From: Helicobacter felistomachi
Lineage (GTDB): Bacteria; Campylobacterota; Campylobacteria; Campylobacterales; Helicobacteraceae
DNA: 64,000 bases
Reading direction: 5' to 3'
Assembly (NCBI RefSeq): GCF_030296895.1
Contig: NZ_AP028022.1
Coordinates: forward strand, 1,673,145-1,737,144
A program made the translations under genes and the position numbers. This document shows positions 1 to 9,970 of the stretch, piece after piece. Position 1 is the first letter of the stretch, and every line of letters starts with the position of its first letter. The notes beneath the pieces were generated by a model. The model made no database searches. It saw only the letters and a list, made by a program, of their open reading frames with translations, and was not told where the DNA came from.

Positions 1-1151
1 GCCCCAGCTAATCCAGCGGTGAGCTTTGCGATCTCTTGCAAATCCACATCGTTAGCGAGTTTAACGGGCTTGATATGCACCTTTAAAATCTCCACCCGTC
101 CGTTAAAATCCGGTTTATCCACCAAGACTTGGCGGTCAAAGCGCCCGGGGCGTAAGAGGGCGGGGTCTAAAATCTCGGGGCGATTTGTGGCGGCAAGCAC
201 GATCACGGGGGCGTTCTCTGAGCCAAAGCCATCCATCTCGGCTAAAAGCTGGTTTAAAGTTTGCTCCCTTTCATCATTGCCGCTGATCATCCCACCAGCT
301 GCCCGGCTCTTGCCGATCGCATCGATCTCATCGATGAAGATAATGCTCGGGGCTTCTTTTTTAGCAATGTCAAAGAGATCACGCACGCGGCTTGCCCCAA
401 GCCCCACAAACATCTCAATAAAGCTACTGCCCCCCATGGAGAAAAAGGGCACGCTCGCCTCCCCTGCCACCGCCTTAGCTAATAAAGTTTTGCCTGTGCC
501 GGGGGGTCCTACTAAGAGCACGCCTTTAGGGATTTTCGCCCCCAAAGAAGCGTAGCGATCGGGGTATTTCAAAAAATCCACGATCTCGACCACTTCCTCT
601 TTGGCCTCTTCATTGCCTGCCATGTCGTTAAAACGCACTTTGGGCTTTTCAGCGTTGATGAGCTTTTTAGAACTGCCCATGCCAAAAATCCCCCCACCCA
701 TGTTCTTTTGCATGCGGCTTGCCATGAACATCCACAAGCCCAAAATCACCAACACGGGCAAGAGCCAGCCTAAAATCTCGGTGAAAAAATTAGACTCGCT
801 AAAGCCCGAATAATTGATTTTTTGCGCGTCCAAAAGCGGGACTAAAGAGAGATCCGGCACTCTTTTAGCCACATAGATGATCTTAGTCCCCCCCTCTTTG
901 CTCGTGGCTTTAATCAAAGTCTGCCCGATACTCACGCTATCCACTTCTTTTTTCTCAATCAACTCTTTCATCTCGTGGTAGCTGATGTTTTTTGTGCTTG
1001 TGGATAAAAAGCGCTCCCCAAAGCCATCGTCGCTGTTCATCACGCGCATCGCCACGATCGCCACAAGGATGAACACCACGATCAAAACTAGGGGGTTTTG
1101 TAAAATGGGCTTTTTGGGGCTAGGATCGCCCGGTCCTTTATTGTTTTCCAT
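1..1151 (-). CDS. ftsH: ATP-dependent zinc metalloprotease FtsH (5' part, runs off the window)
   Basis: Membrane-anchored AAA+ protease that degrades misfolded membrane and regulatory proteins. The first 383 codons are present, read from an ATG at 1151; the gene continues beyond base 1. Visible in order: an N-terminal membrane segment (about residues 20-36), a periplasmic domain, a second membrane segment (about 120-140), then the AAA module with Walker A GPPGTGKT (about 215-222), Walker [12 protein letters not shown] and the second region of homology ending [11 protein letters not shown]. The HExxH metalloprotease domain lies outside the window. The start is 17 bp after the prmA stop, and with cheY this forms a cheY-prmA-ftsH cluster, the same order as in H. 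pylori. A second, protease-dead paralogue sits at 13.9-15.5 kb. Confidence 0.96.
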   Translation of the reverse strand, partial: MENNKGPGDPSPKKPILQNPLVLIVVFILVAIVAMRVMNSDDGFGERFLSTSTKNISYHEMKELIEKKEVDSVSIGQTLIKATSKEGGTKIIYVAKRVPDLSLVPLLDAQKINYSGFSESNFFTEILGWLLPVLVILGLWMFMASRMQKNMGGGIFGMGSSKKLINAEKPKVRFNDMAGNEEAKEEVVEIVDFLKYPDRYASLGAKIPKGVLLVGPPGTGKTLLAKAVAGEASVPFFSMGGSSFIEMFVGLGASRVRDLFDIAKKEAPSIIFIDEIDAIGKSRAAGGMISGNDEREQTLNQLLAEMDGFGSENAPVIVLAATNRPEILDPALLRPGRFDRQVLVDKPDFNGRVEILKVHIKPVKLANDVDLQEIAKLTAGLAG

Positions 1152-1168
1152 ACAATTCCTTACAATGT

Positions 1169-2047
1169 TTAACTTTTAGATAAATGCAAACACATCCACT
1201 CGTTTTCTTGGGTGCGCTTAACTAGGTGAAAAACGGGGGTAAAAACTTCTAAAACTTGCTGTGCGTATCCAGTCAAAATCCCTGATAAAAAAATCTCTGT
1301 TTGGGCGTGGCTTGCCTTTAGCAAAGCCGGGTAAAGCCCGATAATCACGCTCGCCACGATATTCACCACGATCAAATCATAGCCCTCTCCAGCCACAGAG
1401 CCTAGCCAAAGTTTTTCATAGGTGGCGTTGTTTTTAGAAAAATTCTTTTGGGTTTCTTCAAGGGCTAGGGGGTCTATGTCACATAAATGCACTTTTGCGC
1501 CCTTTTTGGCTAAAGCTAAGCCTAAAATCCCGCTCCCACAGCCCACATCTAGGGCTCGTTTCCTGTTTACATCAAGAGAACTAAAGGCCTCCAAAAGCAG
1601 CTTTGTGCTCTCGTGGTGCCCTGTGCCGAAGGCTAAGCTGGGATCAAGGCTTAAACAAATGGGAGCCTTTAAGGGCTCTTTGGCCCAGCTAGGATTAATG
1701 GCAAAATCCCCACACACAATGGGTTTCACCCCCGCCTTGTAAGCCTCAATCCAATCCTTGCTTTCGTGCTGTGTGCTGTGGTGGTAAAAGCCGACCGTCT
1801 CGCCTACGCGACTAGACAGCTCGGCGCAAAAGCCCTCCAGTGCCTTTAAAAGGGGCTTGGGACTGTGTTGTGAATAGACAATAAAACCCTCTTTGGGGAT
1901 GGGCGCATTTGCGCCAAAGTGTTGGTAGGGCAAGTTGGGGGCTTGTGCCTCTTCAATCGCCTCTTCAGTGAAGTCGAGCAGAAAAGCACTAAAAAGATCG
2001 GGGTGGCGTGTAGGCAGGATGATCGTTTTAAAATAGACTTCTTGCAA
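1169..2047 (-). CDS. prmA: Ribosomal protein L11 methyltransferase PrmA
   Basis: SAM-dependent methyltransferase that modifies ribosomal protein L11. The 292-residue length fits the family. Diagnostic blocks are FGTGHHEST (about 140-148), the SAM-binding motif [10 protein letters not shown] (about 167-176), DIDPLALE, and the catalytic-loop sequence VVNIVA (about 227-232), where PrmA enzymes have N-[IV]-[LV]-A. It lies between cheY (13 bp upstream) and ftsH (17 bp downstream) on the same strand, so the three are probably co-transcribed. No defect seen. Confidence 0.95.
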   Translation of the reverse strand: MQEVYFKTIILPTRHPDLFSAFLLDFTEEAIEEAQAPNLPYQHFGANAPIPKEGFIVYSQHSPKPLLKALEGFCAELSSRVGETVGFYHHSTQHESKDWIEAYKAGVKPIVCGDFAINPSWAKEPLKAPICLSLDPSLAFGTGHHESTKLLLEAFSSLDVNRKRALDVGCGSGILGLALAKKGAKVHLCDIDPLALEETQKNFSKNNATYEKLWLGSVAGEGYDLIVVNIVASVIIGLYPALLKASHAQTEIFLSGILTGYAQQVLEVFTPVFHLVKRTQENEWMCLHLSKS

Positions 2048-2059
2048 GAAACGACCTAT

Positions 2060-2434
2060 TTAGTCATTTGTCCCCAACACGACTTCTAATTTTTCTTTGA
2101 GTACCTGCGGCGTGAAAGGCTTGACGATGTAATTGTTCACCCCCGCTTTTAGAGCGGTGATGACCTCCGCCTTACCCCCCTCTGTGGTGATCATGATGAT
2201 GGGTAAATCTTTAAAACGCCCGTCCGACCGCACCTTCTTCACTAGGTCTAGCCCGTTCATCTCAGGCATGTTCCAGTCGGTGATCAAAACCCCTGTGGTG
2301 TCGTTGGCGTCTAACTTGCCCCACGCTTCCACGCCATGCTCGGCCTCCATAATGTCCTCATACCCTAAGCGTTGCAAGGTGTTTCTAATGATTCTTCTCA
2401 TGGTCGAACTGTCATCCACAATTAAAATTTTCAA
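2060..2434 (-). CDS. cheY: Chemotaxis response regulator CheY
   Basis: Single-domain receiver protein (124 aa) that carries the CheA phosphoryl signal to the flagellar switch (FliM/FliY, encoded at 39-41 kb). All receiver residues are present: acidic pair D7/D8, phosphoacceptor D53 in ITDWNMPEMNG, T83 and K105 in VKPF. It closely resembles H. pylori CheY1, including the C-terminus VVLGTND. A Shine-Dalgarno-like AAGGAG lies 5-10 bp before the ATG. A possible -10 (TAAAAT on the minus strand, 2446-2451) lies directly upstream, which would give a very short leader. Confidence 0.97.
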   Translation of the reverse strand: MKILIVDDSSTMRRIIRNTLQRLGYEDIMEAEHGVEAWGKLDANDTTGVLITDWNMPEMNGLDLVKKVRSDGRFKDLPIIMITTEGGKAEVITALKAGVNNYIVKPFTPQVLKEKLEVVLGTND

Positions 2435-2527
2435 TCTCGCTCCTTATTTTAGTGCACCGCTAAAAGTCAACGCACCATTTTAGCATATTTATTTAACCTC
2501 TAGCTTTAAGACCTCACAGCTAAAGAC

Positions 2528-3913
2528 CTAAGACATAAAAACTGACAAGGGGAAAAATTTCACCCAAAGTCTAATCTCTTTGTCCGCAAAAACTTTGGGC
2601 TTAAAGGTTAAAGCTTGGATTTCTTGGGTTTCTTGGTGGGGATACACTAGCCACACGCTCACTTTTTTAGTGGGGGTGCAAGTGGCGTATTTGCTCGTAT
2701 ACGCCCACATTTGGTAAAGGTCGGCATGTGTGATGTCTTGTTGTGTGTTTATGGTTTTCCATTTTGTGTCTAAAATGGTGATTGCTTCCTCTTGCCTTAG
2801 CACAATATCCGGGCGCATAGGGAAACAACTTTGGGAGTTCTCATTTTTTGCTAAAAATTTCCTTTGCTCTTGTAAGCGCACGCTCGCATTTTCACCTTGA
2901 CAACTCTTTTTAAGCCAAAACCCCACAAAGGACTCAAAAAGTCTTTCCATAGGGAAGAGCAACGCATAGGCATGGTTTGTCCCACTGTAAGGAGTCAGAG
3001 ATTTTTTACGCAAGAACAGATCACACCATGCCAAAAGATTTTCATACTCTTTAAAACGGCTGGCATGCGCGCTCTTGGCAAAATCTGCCTCGATGTTTTT
3101 GCTAGGATTCACCTCATCAAAGACAAAGCGCACAGCATTTAACTTTTCTTGGCTCTTAGGACTCAGGCTCAAGGTTTTAAACATTCCAAGCGTGGATTTG
3201 ATGAGTCGATTGGGCGGGTTATCTAGGCTATATTCATCGCTGGTCGTGTAAAAGCGTTCTTTGTGAATCATGTTGGTTTTGAGATGGTTAGCAAACTCTA
3301 ACTTGCCCTTAAGAAAAGGGCGATTTTGCGACACGCTTAAGTAATCCCGCTTCAATCCCCGTTTGATAAGCTGGGCGCATTCCTCTAAAAACATCTGAAT
3401 AAAAACATCTAGCAAGGGCAAATGCGCGCTACTGAGCTGAGAAAATTGGCTCTGTTTAAAGGGCGCGTCTTTGAGAGTAACTAGGCAATTATACAAAACC
3501 TGTTTAGCATGGCAGAGGGGGCAATTAGATTTTTGTAGGGGTTCTAAGTTGGTCTGTGGCTTGATAAACTCTTTTACTTGATCTTGAAACTTTGCGCGAT
3601 CGAGTCTAGGGATTTTCATTTTGCAGGCGCAATGTTTCTTTAAATCCTCCTTTTTTAAATCCCGCCCGCAAATCTTAGGCAGTATCTCAATGCAAAAGCC
3701 CTGAATTTGGATCAAGCCCACATAATTTTGGGTTTTGAGGGTGTGCTTATTTTTAAACCTCAAAAAGGCGTGGTTGTCCTCTTGGTGGGCGAAGTCTAAA
3801 ATGGCCCCCCATATTTTGGGGGCTTTCTCCTTTTTCTCCCCTAGACGCTCCTCGATGTCCGCTCGGTTGAACTCTTGATATTCGGCTAAATACAGCGTGG
3901 GCGTGGTTTTCAT
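2528..3913 (-). CDS. mcrC: McrC subunit of an McrBC-type 5-methylcytosine restriction system
   Basis: Nuclease partner of McrB, acting on DNA with modified cytosine. 461 aa. The N-terminal half carries the family blocks IEILPKI (about 75-81), PLLDVFIQMFLEE and FLKGKLEF (about 200-206). The C-terminus holds a PD-(D/E)xK nuclease site: PD at 368-369 and DTKWK at 382-386. Unusual: between the EILPKI and PLLDVF blocks lie two cysteine pairs, CAC (95, 97) and CPLC (131, 134), in a position where I do not recall metal ligands in classical McrC; this could be a small zinc-binding insert. The gene overlaps mcrB by 4 bp (ATGA), as expected of a translationally coupled pair. No frame disruption. Confidence 0.9.
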   Translation of the reverse strand: MKTTPTLYLAEYQEFNRADIEERLGEKKEKAPKIWGAILDFAHQEDNHAFLRFKNKHTLKTQNYVGLIQIQGFCIEILPKICGRDLKKEDLKKHCACKMKIPRLDRAKFQDQVKEFIKPQTNLEPLQKSNCPLCHAKQVLYNCLVTLKDAPFKQSQFSQLSSAHLPLLDVFIQMFLEECAQLIKRGLKRDYLSVSQNRPFLKGKLEFANHLKTNMIHKERFYTTSDEYSLDNPPNRLIKSTLGMFKTLSLSPKSQEKLNAVRFVFDEVNPSKNIEADFAKSAHASRFKEYENLLAWCDLFLRKKSLTPYSGTNHAYALLFPMERLFESFVGFWLKKSCQGENASVRLQEQRKFLAKNENSQSCFPMRPDIVLRQEEAITILDTKWKTINTQQDITHADLYQMWAYTSKYATCTPTKKVSVWLVYPHQETQEIQALTFKPKVFADKEIRLWVKFFPLSVFMS

Positions 3914-5592
3914 GGGTTAGGGGTTGGTGCGCTAGATTCAGTGGACATATTGTTATCCTCTATCGATTCCTTATCCTCTTCATTTTTTAGCTCCACCTGA
4001 TCGTTGTATATTTTTTCAAACATAGCAACTTGCCATGGACCCGGTTTGATTTGATAGACTTTTTTATCGGAATCCACAAAATCCTTAAGGGATCGCGCTA
4101 TATCCGTATTGACTAGGGCTTCATTCTCTTTCTTAAATCCGTGCATTGTTTTAGACAATAACATTGTATTATCATTCAACACCGCATTGACTTTGGCGTG
4201 GTCGTCATAAAAATACTCTTGCAAAAGCGGGATGATTTTGTTTTTAAAACAATCTTGCAAACTCTCTAGGTCTTTTAACCCCAAAAAGTAACTATGTCCG
4301 ATGGTGTGGTTTTGATCGAGCAAAAACTCAATACGGGCATTCATCGCCTCTAAGAGTTGTCGCAAATTGACCCCAGCGCAATCTGCATTAAGTAAACTCG
4401 AATCGGGCAACATCTCCACAAAGCTAAACCTACGGCGCAAAGCGGTGTCTAATAGGGCAATGCTACGATCGGCGGTATTCATGGTACCTAAAATATAAAG
4501 ATTGTCGGGCACACCAAAGGGTTTTTGGCTGTAGGGTAAGGTAACTTTTAATTCTTCCTCCCGCCCGATGCGTTTGCTCGCCTCAATCAAAGTGATGAGC
4601 TCGCCAAAAATCTTAGAGATATTGCCCCGGTTAATCTCGTCAATGATGAGAATGTAGGGCCGATGAGAATCCTTGCTAGCCCTCTTGCACATTTGCTTAA
4701 AAATCCCATCCTCAATTTGGTAAGCCACTTGATCGCTATCCATTTCGGGTCTAATGCCCTCGACAAATTCTTCATAAGAAAAACTTTGGTGGAAGGTGAC
4801 AAACCCAATGCGCCCCTCTTGTTTATAAGAGTCAAAAAGAGCTTTAGCCTCAGTGCGCTCCATTGTGCTGATGTCATGCTCTAAAATTTCTAAAGCCTGA
4901 TTGATCGTGTTGTAGGTTTTGCCCGTGCCCGGAGGTCCGTAGAGAATTTGGTTGAGGGGAATTTTAAAGGGGGTTAGATGTTTGAGGTCTTGTGCAATAC
5001 CCGTGGATAAAGGGTCTGTTGGCCTAAAATCTGTGGGCACGATGGTGTTAAACCGTGTAGCTAATTCTAAAAAGTGATCAGCAATTTTTTCTCTAAAGGT
5101 GTTTAAATCCTGCTTGACATGCGCATAAAGGGCTGTGCCTCCTTTGGCAAATAATTTTTGATAAGCGGGGCACTTTTGGCACTCTTGCTCTGTTTCGAAA
5201 GCATGGGCAATATAAATGGTAAAGACTTTGGGCTGTGCCTTGCGCGCATAGGTGAACCAAATGTAAAAACCCTTTTTGGGGGTTGCACTCTTAGGGCTAC
5301 TAAACCACTCTTGTAAGGTGTCCTGTCTAAAAAAGGCGATCGCAGGCTCATTGGCAAGGTTACCAAACCCCGGGCTCATCACACACACATACCCCCATGC
5401 TTTTAAAAAGGCATTTAATCTGTCTTGCAAGGCATGGCATGCCCTTCTTGGAGCTTTTGGAGTTTGCATGGTGCTGTTTGCCACAGTAACATCTACCAAA
5501 TCCACAAATTCCCCAAACAGATCTGTAAATTGCCCCCTTTGTTCTGCGCTCCACTCTAGCTTTTCCATTTGTATCCATGCCATCCAATCCAT
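3910..5592 (-). CDS. mcrB: McrB subunit (AAA+ GTPase) of an McrBC-type restriction system
   Basis: 560 aa. Residues about 20-180 look like the MrcB N-terminal (DUF3578-like) DNA-recognition domain rather than the E. coli McrB N-domain, so the recognised modification may differ. The AAA+ motor has Walker A GPPGTGKT (219-226), Walker B ILIIDE (314-319) and the McrB signature MNTADRS (371-377), which marks the GTP-specific McrB branch, followed by the sensor region LRRRF. The start at 5592 has an AAGG ribosome site 6 bp upstream. With mcrC it makes a complete two-gene system, apparently intact. The unrelated dcuC remnant begins upstream on the other strand. Confidence 0.9.
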   Translation of the reverse strand: MDWMAWIQMEKLEWSAEQRGQFTDLFGEFVDLVDVTVANSTMQTPKAPRRACHALQDRLNAFLKAWGYVCVMSPGFGNLANEPAIAFFRQDTLQEWFSSPKSATPKKGFYIWFTYARKAQPKVFTIYIAHAFETEQECQKCPAYQKLFAKGGTALYAHVKQDLNTFREKIADHFLELATRFNTIVPTDFRPTDPLSTGIAQDLKHLTPFKIPLNQILYGPPGTGKTYNTINQALEILEHDISTMERTEAKALFDSYKQEGRIGFVTFHQSFSYEEFVEGIRPEMDSDQVAYQIEDGIFKQMCKRASKDSHRPYILIIDEINRGNISKIFGELITLIEASKRIGREEELKVTLPYSQKPFGVPDNLYILGTMNTADRSIALLDTALRRRFSFVEMLPDSSLLNADCAGVNLRQLLEAMNARIEFLLDQNHTIGHSYFLGLKDLESLQDCFKNKIIPLLQEYFYDDHAKVNAVLNDNTMLLSKTMHGFKKENEALVNTDIARSLKDFVDSDKKVYQIKPGPWQVAMFEKIYNDQVELKNEEDKESIEDNNMSTESSAPTPNP

Positions 5593-5722
5593 TTCCCTTA
5601 CAGCTTCAAACTTGTCAAGAATAAACCAAAATTCTACACTAAAAATCCTCTCGAATCTCCAAATTTACCCTCAATATCCCCAAATGCGCTAGACTTAAGC
5701 AAAAAGGCACAACATACTAGCG

Positions 5723-7097
5723 ATGGTTGGGGCGACAATGTTAGCGGTGGGGGTAACTTTTTACTACATTTTGAAAAAATACCATCCGATTTTTGTGTTC
5801 TTGTGTGCGGGATTGGTGCTCTTGGTGGTGGGGCATTATCTCACAGGCACGCCCATCCTAAAGACCCCCCAGCGCACAACTTCGCCCAAGTCCTCTTAAA
5901 TGCCTTTGCTTTCATTGCTCTTACTTTTAAGCATAGCCTAAGCGGGATGGGGCTGATCATCATGAGTGTGGCGGGTTTTGCCGCTTACATGAAACACATC
6001 CACGCCTCGGCTAAACTCGCCTACCTGAACAACCGCCCCCTTAGCAAAATTAGCAACAAATATCTAGTCTTGAGCGAGACCTTTGTCGTGGGGATGGGCT
6101 TAAAGATTGTGATCTCTAGCTACACGGAGCCCTTGCTCTTGCTTTGAGCCTGCATTTATCCCGTACTGCTCGCTTTAAAAATCCGCCCCATCACGGCGGT
6201 GTGTGCTCTCACTGATCGCCCTAGATTATGGCCCTAAAGATGGCAACACCATCAACATGTCGGACATGGTGGGGCAAAAGGACAATATCGTGGGGCTTTT
6301 CTTGCACCATCAAGTGTGGGTGGTGCTCGCCTACACCGCTGTGCTCGCCTTGTTGATCCCCGTTTATTTTGCGTGGGTGGATCAAAACGACAAGGCCAAA
6401 AACCGCCTTTGTGCGCAAGCCGAACAACTAGAGATCAACAACCCCCCCTGCCCAAGTTTTTATATTCTCTTCCCTTGGTTTCCTGTGTGCTTGCTCTTTG
6501 GGGGGTATTTTCTAGGAGTGAAATTAGATGTGGTGAGCGCAAATTTTATCAGCATTGCCATGGTCTTTTGTGTGGAGTTTATCCGCCATAGGGACGCTAA
6601 AAGGCTGGGGGCGGGCATGGCGGCGATTTTGCAGGCAATGGGAGAAATTTTTGTGAGTGTGGTGAGCATCATCATCGCCGCAAGTGTCTTTGCCACAGGG
6701 CTTAAGAGCCTAGGCAGGATCGCACTTTTGACCCAAAGTTTAGGGGGCTTGCAAAGGCGGTGGGGGCTTGTGGGTGGTCGGTTTGGTGATGGCAAGCTTG
6801 GCGTTCATGGTCTATGGTTTTTCTGTGGTGATGGGCAGTGGGATCGCCGCCTTTAACGCCTTTGGGCGTTTAGCCCCAGACATTGCCACTAAAATGGGCA
6901 TTGAGCCCATTAACTTAGTCCTGCCCTTAGAGATCGCCTCTTGTTTAGGGCGGGCCAGCTCGCCCATTGCCGGGGGGATTTTAGCTTTAGCCGGCTTTGC
7001 TAAAGTCGCCCCCCTAGAGATCATCAAACGCACCTACCCCTTATTGCTCGTGGGCATGGGGGTGAATTTAGCGGTGGGGGTGGGGTTGGTGGCTTAG
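5723..7097 (+). pseudogene. dcuC: DcuC-family C4-dicarboxylate transporter, broken in several places
   Basis: Inner-membrane carrier for C4-dicarboxylates (fumarate/succinate exchange in DcuC relatives). The similarity to E. coli DcuC is collinear but spread over three frames: MVGATMLAVGVTFYYILKKY at 5723, then GMGLIIMSVAGFAAYMKHI (from about 5950), PSFYILFPWFP (about 6450), and VMGSGIAAFNAF followed by GRASSPIAGG (to 7097). Breaks: a C6 run at 5865-5870 (one C short), an in-frame TGA at 6145-6147, a two-base slip near 6205 and another near 6750. Membrane segments are preserved between breaks, so loss is recent or partly due to sequence error. Confidence 0.8.
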
Positions 7098-7316
7098 GTC
7101 TAGTAAAAGGACTTTAGTCTATCTATTTGCCTTTTTAAGCGAGTTGTATGGAGCATACAAGATGCCATAGAATTTAAATATGTTCAACCTTGTGCGCCCT
7201 GTGCAGGGGGTAACTCTCTCTAATTCTCTCTTGGCTTCTTGTCTCCTTTCTATCTTAGGAGTGCTCTTATAAAACTCTTTAAATCATATTCTATTGTACT
7301 GAGTGGGTGTTTGGAC

Positions 7317-7970
7317 ATGTTAGACACCTTGTTGGCAAGCAAAAGTAGATACAAGAAGACAGTTAAAACAGATGTGACATTTAAAGAGGCCCTTAAAGAC
7401 TACAAAAACAAAAACTACCGTGTAGCCATGCAGAAGTTTAAAATAGCGACATTAGACAATCCAGAGTCTTACTGCTACACAGCACAGATATATCTCAATG
7501 GAGAGGATGCACAAACAGACTATCAAGCAGCTAAAGAATACTTCCAAAAGGCGATCGATAGGGGGAGCAGTCTAGCCCTTAACGCTTTAGGGTCGATGTA
7601 TTATATTGGGCAAGGGGTACCTAAAGATTTGGTACAAGCTAGGGAGTATTATCAAAAAGCTAGCAATGGAGGATATGCCGAGGCTTCTACGAATTTGGGT
7701 GTACTGTACGAAAATGGACAGGGGGCCCCTAAAGACTACACCAAAGCCTTGGCGTATTACCAAAAGGCAGCTAATGAGGGGGATATAACAAAAGCTGTAC
7801 AATATTTCAAAAAAGCTGCAGATATAGGGCTTGTCGAGGCTTATAAAAATTTGGGGATGATGCACTGCCATGGACAGGGCGTTGTTAAAGACTTGAAGAA
7901 AGCCATAGAGTATATGCAAAAAGCCTGTGACATGGGAGATGAAGAGGCTTGTACAGTTCTAAGCAACTAA
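7317..7970 (+). CDS. Sel1-like repeat protein (Hcp-like)
   Basis: Built of Sel1-type TPR repeats, each ending in variants of GxGVxKDxxxAxxYYQKA, as in Helicobacter cysteine-rich (Hcp) and related scaffold proteins. From the ATG at 7317 the product is 217 aa; the same frame is open upstream to a TTG at 7239, but neither start has a strong ribosome site. No signal peptide is apparent from the ATG and there are few cysteines, so it is not a typical secreted Hcp. One repeat is internally shortened: after YYQKAANEG the chain passes straight to DITKAVQYFKKAADIG, as if about half a repeat had been deleted in frame. Function unknown. Confidence 0.75.
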   Translation: MLDTLLASKSRYKKTVKTDVTFKEALKDYKNKNYRVAMQKFKIATLDNPESYCYTAQIYLNGEDAQTDYQAAKEYFQKAIDRGSSLALNALGSMYYIGQGVPKDLVQAREYYQKASNGGYAEASTNLGVLYENGQGAPKDYTKALAYYQKAANEGDITKAVQYFKKAADIGLVEAYKNLGMMHCHGQGVVKDLKKAIEYMQKACDMGDEEACTVLSN

Positions 7971-7994
7971 ACCAAACAAGGGAAGCGAATATCT

Positions 7995-8646
7995 ATGGAA
8001 ATTGAACGCGTAGAGCAAAGGGGCACTAAAGTCTATGCCTACGATGAAAATGGCGAGAAACTTTTTAAAAAAACGGGGGAGTTGGTGCGTTACACGAGCA
8101 AAGCTGTCTTTGTGAGGCGAGGGAACAAGATATGTAAGATGGATGCTTACGGCTATGTGGTGGATCCAGATGTCAAGGATGAGGGGGTGGTGGTACTTTG
8201 GTGGGTCTTGTGGTGGTGGGGTTGTTGGGTTGGGGGGCTGGAAACACTTTGGGCATTCGAGCAACAGCCACCGCGCCACCCAAACACATTCTTTTAGCCA
8301 AGAATACAGCAAACGCGCCGAAATTTTCCACGATGTGATGGGACTCTTCACAGAACAAAAATACAAACAGGCTTTAGAATGCTTTGAGTGGCCAGCGCAA
8401 ATCAAATACCGCCTCGCCTTTAGCTCGTATATGGGAGGTCAGTGCGCCTATAAAGAAAAACACTATAAAACGGCGATCCATTTTTACCAACAAAGCCGTG
8501 CGCTCAAAGAGCAGGCCAGCTACACCACGATTTTATTAGAAAACCTTGCCAATTCCTATAAAGCTCTTAAAGATGAAAAAATTACGCACATTACAAGCAC
8601 TTATTGGCGCAACAAAAAACCAAACCTCCCTACATCCACTCAATGA
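7995..8646 (+). pseudogene. TPR-containing hypothetical protein, frameshifted in a G-rich linker
   Basis: The start at 7995 opens a frame with repeated short beta-type segments (GTKVYAYDENGEKLF, then VFVRRGNKICKMDAYG) resembling a KxYxYDxxGxxL repeat. Around 8180-8230 the DNA is very G-rich (several runs of 3-6 G), and the sensible frame moves to the next one. That frame reads a glycine-rich linker, YFGGSCGGGVVGLGGWKHFG, then a TPR-like domain (EIFHDVMGLFTEQKYKQALE, then TAIHFYQQSRAL) to the stop at 8646. Without correction the first frame ends at 8297. The 3' end overlaps the convergent radA by 17 bp. Not recognised as a named family. Confidence 0.6.
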
Positions 8647-9970
8647 TTTGGGCGACATCTTTGGCTTCGTAGCAGGCGATGGGCGTGTTTAAACTAGGTT
8701 TTTTAGGCACAATCGCCTTTAAAAAGCCGTAATTCTCCATTTCTTTTAAGCGCACATTTAAATTCGGCACTTCTTGCACCGAGCCGGTTAAGCCCACCTC
8801 CCCGATGAAGGCGGTTTTATTGCTGATCGGGCGGTTTCGAAAGCTAGAGAGAATGCTGGCGATCACAGCTAAATCCGCGCTCGTTTCGCTGATTTTAATC
8901 CCCCCAGAGACATTGATAAACACATCGTAGCGGTTTAAGGGGATTTCTAGCTTTTTCTCTAGCAGGGCTAAGAGCATGTGCAGGCGGTTGGTGTCAAAGC
9001 TCGTGGCGAGGCGTTTAGGGTTGGCTAAAGAGCTTTCACACACTAGGGCTTGGATTTCTAAAATCAACGCCCTTGAGCCCTCAAGCACCACACTTAAGGC
9101 ACTGCCCGCTAGGCTTTGCTTTTGAGAGAAAAAGAGTTTAGAAGCCTCCTTAGCGCTCATCAAGCCCTCTTGGTGCATTTCAAAAATCCCCACTTCGCTG
9201 GTCGCCCCAAAGCGGTTTTTAAAACTGCGTAAAATGCGTAATTCTCGACTCGGATCGCCCTCAAAGTAAAGCACAGAATCGACCATGTGCTCTAAAACCC
9301 TAGGGCCGGCGATCGAGCCCTCTTTAGTGATGTGCCCGATGATAAAAATGGCGATTTGCTCTTGCTTGGCTAGACGCATCAAATCAAAGGTGATCTCGCG
9401 CACTTGAGAGATCGAGCCGGGAGCCGAGCTAATGGCACTGGAATAAAGGGTTTGTATCGAGTCGATCACACACACGGCGTAATCTTGCCCGAGTAAATGC
9501 GCCTTGATCGTGTCTAAATCAATTTCATTGAGTAGATACAGCTTTTCTTGCACGCATTGTAGGCGATCGGCTCTTAGGCGAATCTGCCCTGCGCTCTCCT
9601 CCCCGCTCACATACAGCACGCTTAAACCCGTGCCCGCTAGCCCGCCTGCCACTTTTAATAACAGCGTGCTTTTACCCACGCCAGGAGCTCCCCCGATGAG
9701 ATACAACCCCCCGGGCACAATCCCTCCGCCTAGCACAATGTCTAATTCCTTTTGCGTGGAGCTAAAGGTGCTAATGCTCTCCTGTTCTACTTTAGTGATC
9801 GAAACCGCTGAAAGTGTGGGCGTGTTTTTAAAGGGTTTGAGACTCTCTTTTTGTGGGCTACTCAGTTCAACAAAACTTTCCCACTGGTTGCAATTATTGC
9901 ACTTACCCAACCACTTAGGGCTGATAAAGCCGCAATGTTGGCACTCAAAGACCCTAGATTTTTTAGCCAT
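8630..9970 (-). CDS. radA: DNA repair protein RadA
   Basis: RecA-like ATPase that helps branch migration and processing of recombination intermediates. 446 aa. N-terminal C4 zinc finger (C10, C13, C24, C27 in CQHCG and CNNC), Walker [11 protein letters not shown] (93-102), the RadA signature KNRFG (about 252-256), and a C-terminal Lon-protease-like domain ([24 protein letters not shown]). Its start overlaps the end of ftsY by 8 bp. Probably last gene of the ftsY-side operon. Confidence 0.97.
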   Translation of the reverse strand: MAKKSRVFECQHCGFISPKWLGKCNNCNQWESFVELSSPQKESLKPFKNTPTLSAVSITKVEQESISTFSSTQKELDIVLGGGIVPGGLYLIGGAPGVGKSTLLLKVAGGLAGTGLSVLYVSGEESAGQIRLRADRLQCVQEKLYLLNEIDLDTIKAHLLGQDYAVCVIDSIQTLYSSAISSAPGSISQVREITFDLMRLAKQEQIAIFIIGHITKEGSIAGPRVLEHMVDSVLYFEGDPSRELRILRSFKNRFGATSEVGIFEMHQEGLMSAKEASKLFFSQKQSLAGSALSVVLEGSRALILEIQALVCESSLANPKRLATSFDTNRLHMLLALLEKKLEIPLNRYDVFINVSGGIKISETSADLAVIASILSSFRNRPISNKTAFIGEVGLTGSVQEVPNLNVRLKEMENYGFLKAIVPKKPSLNTPIACYEAKDVAQIIEWM

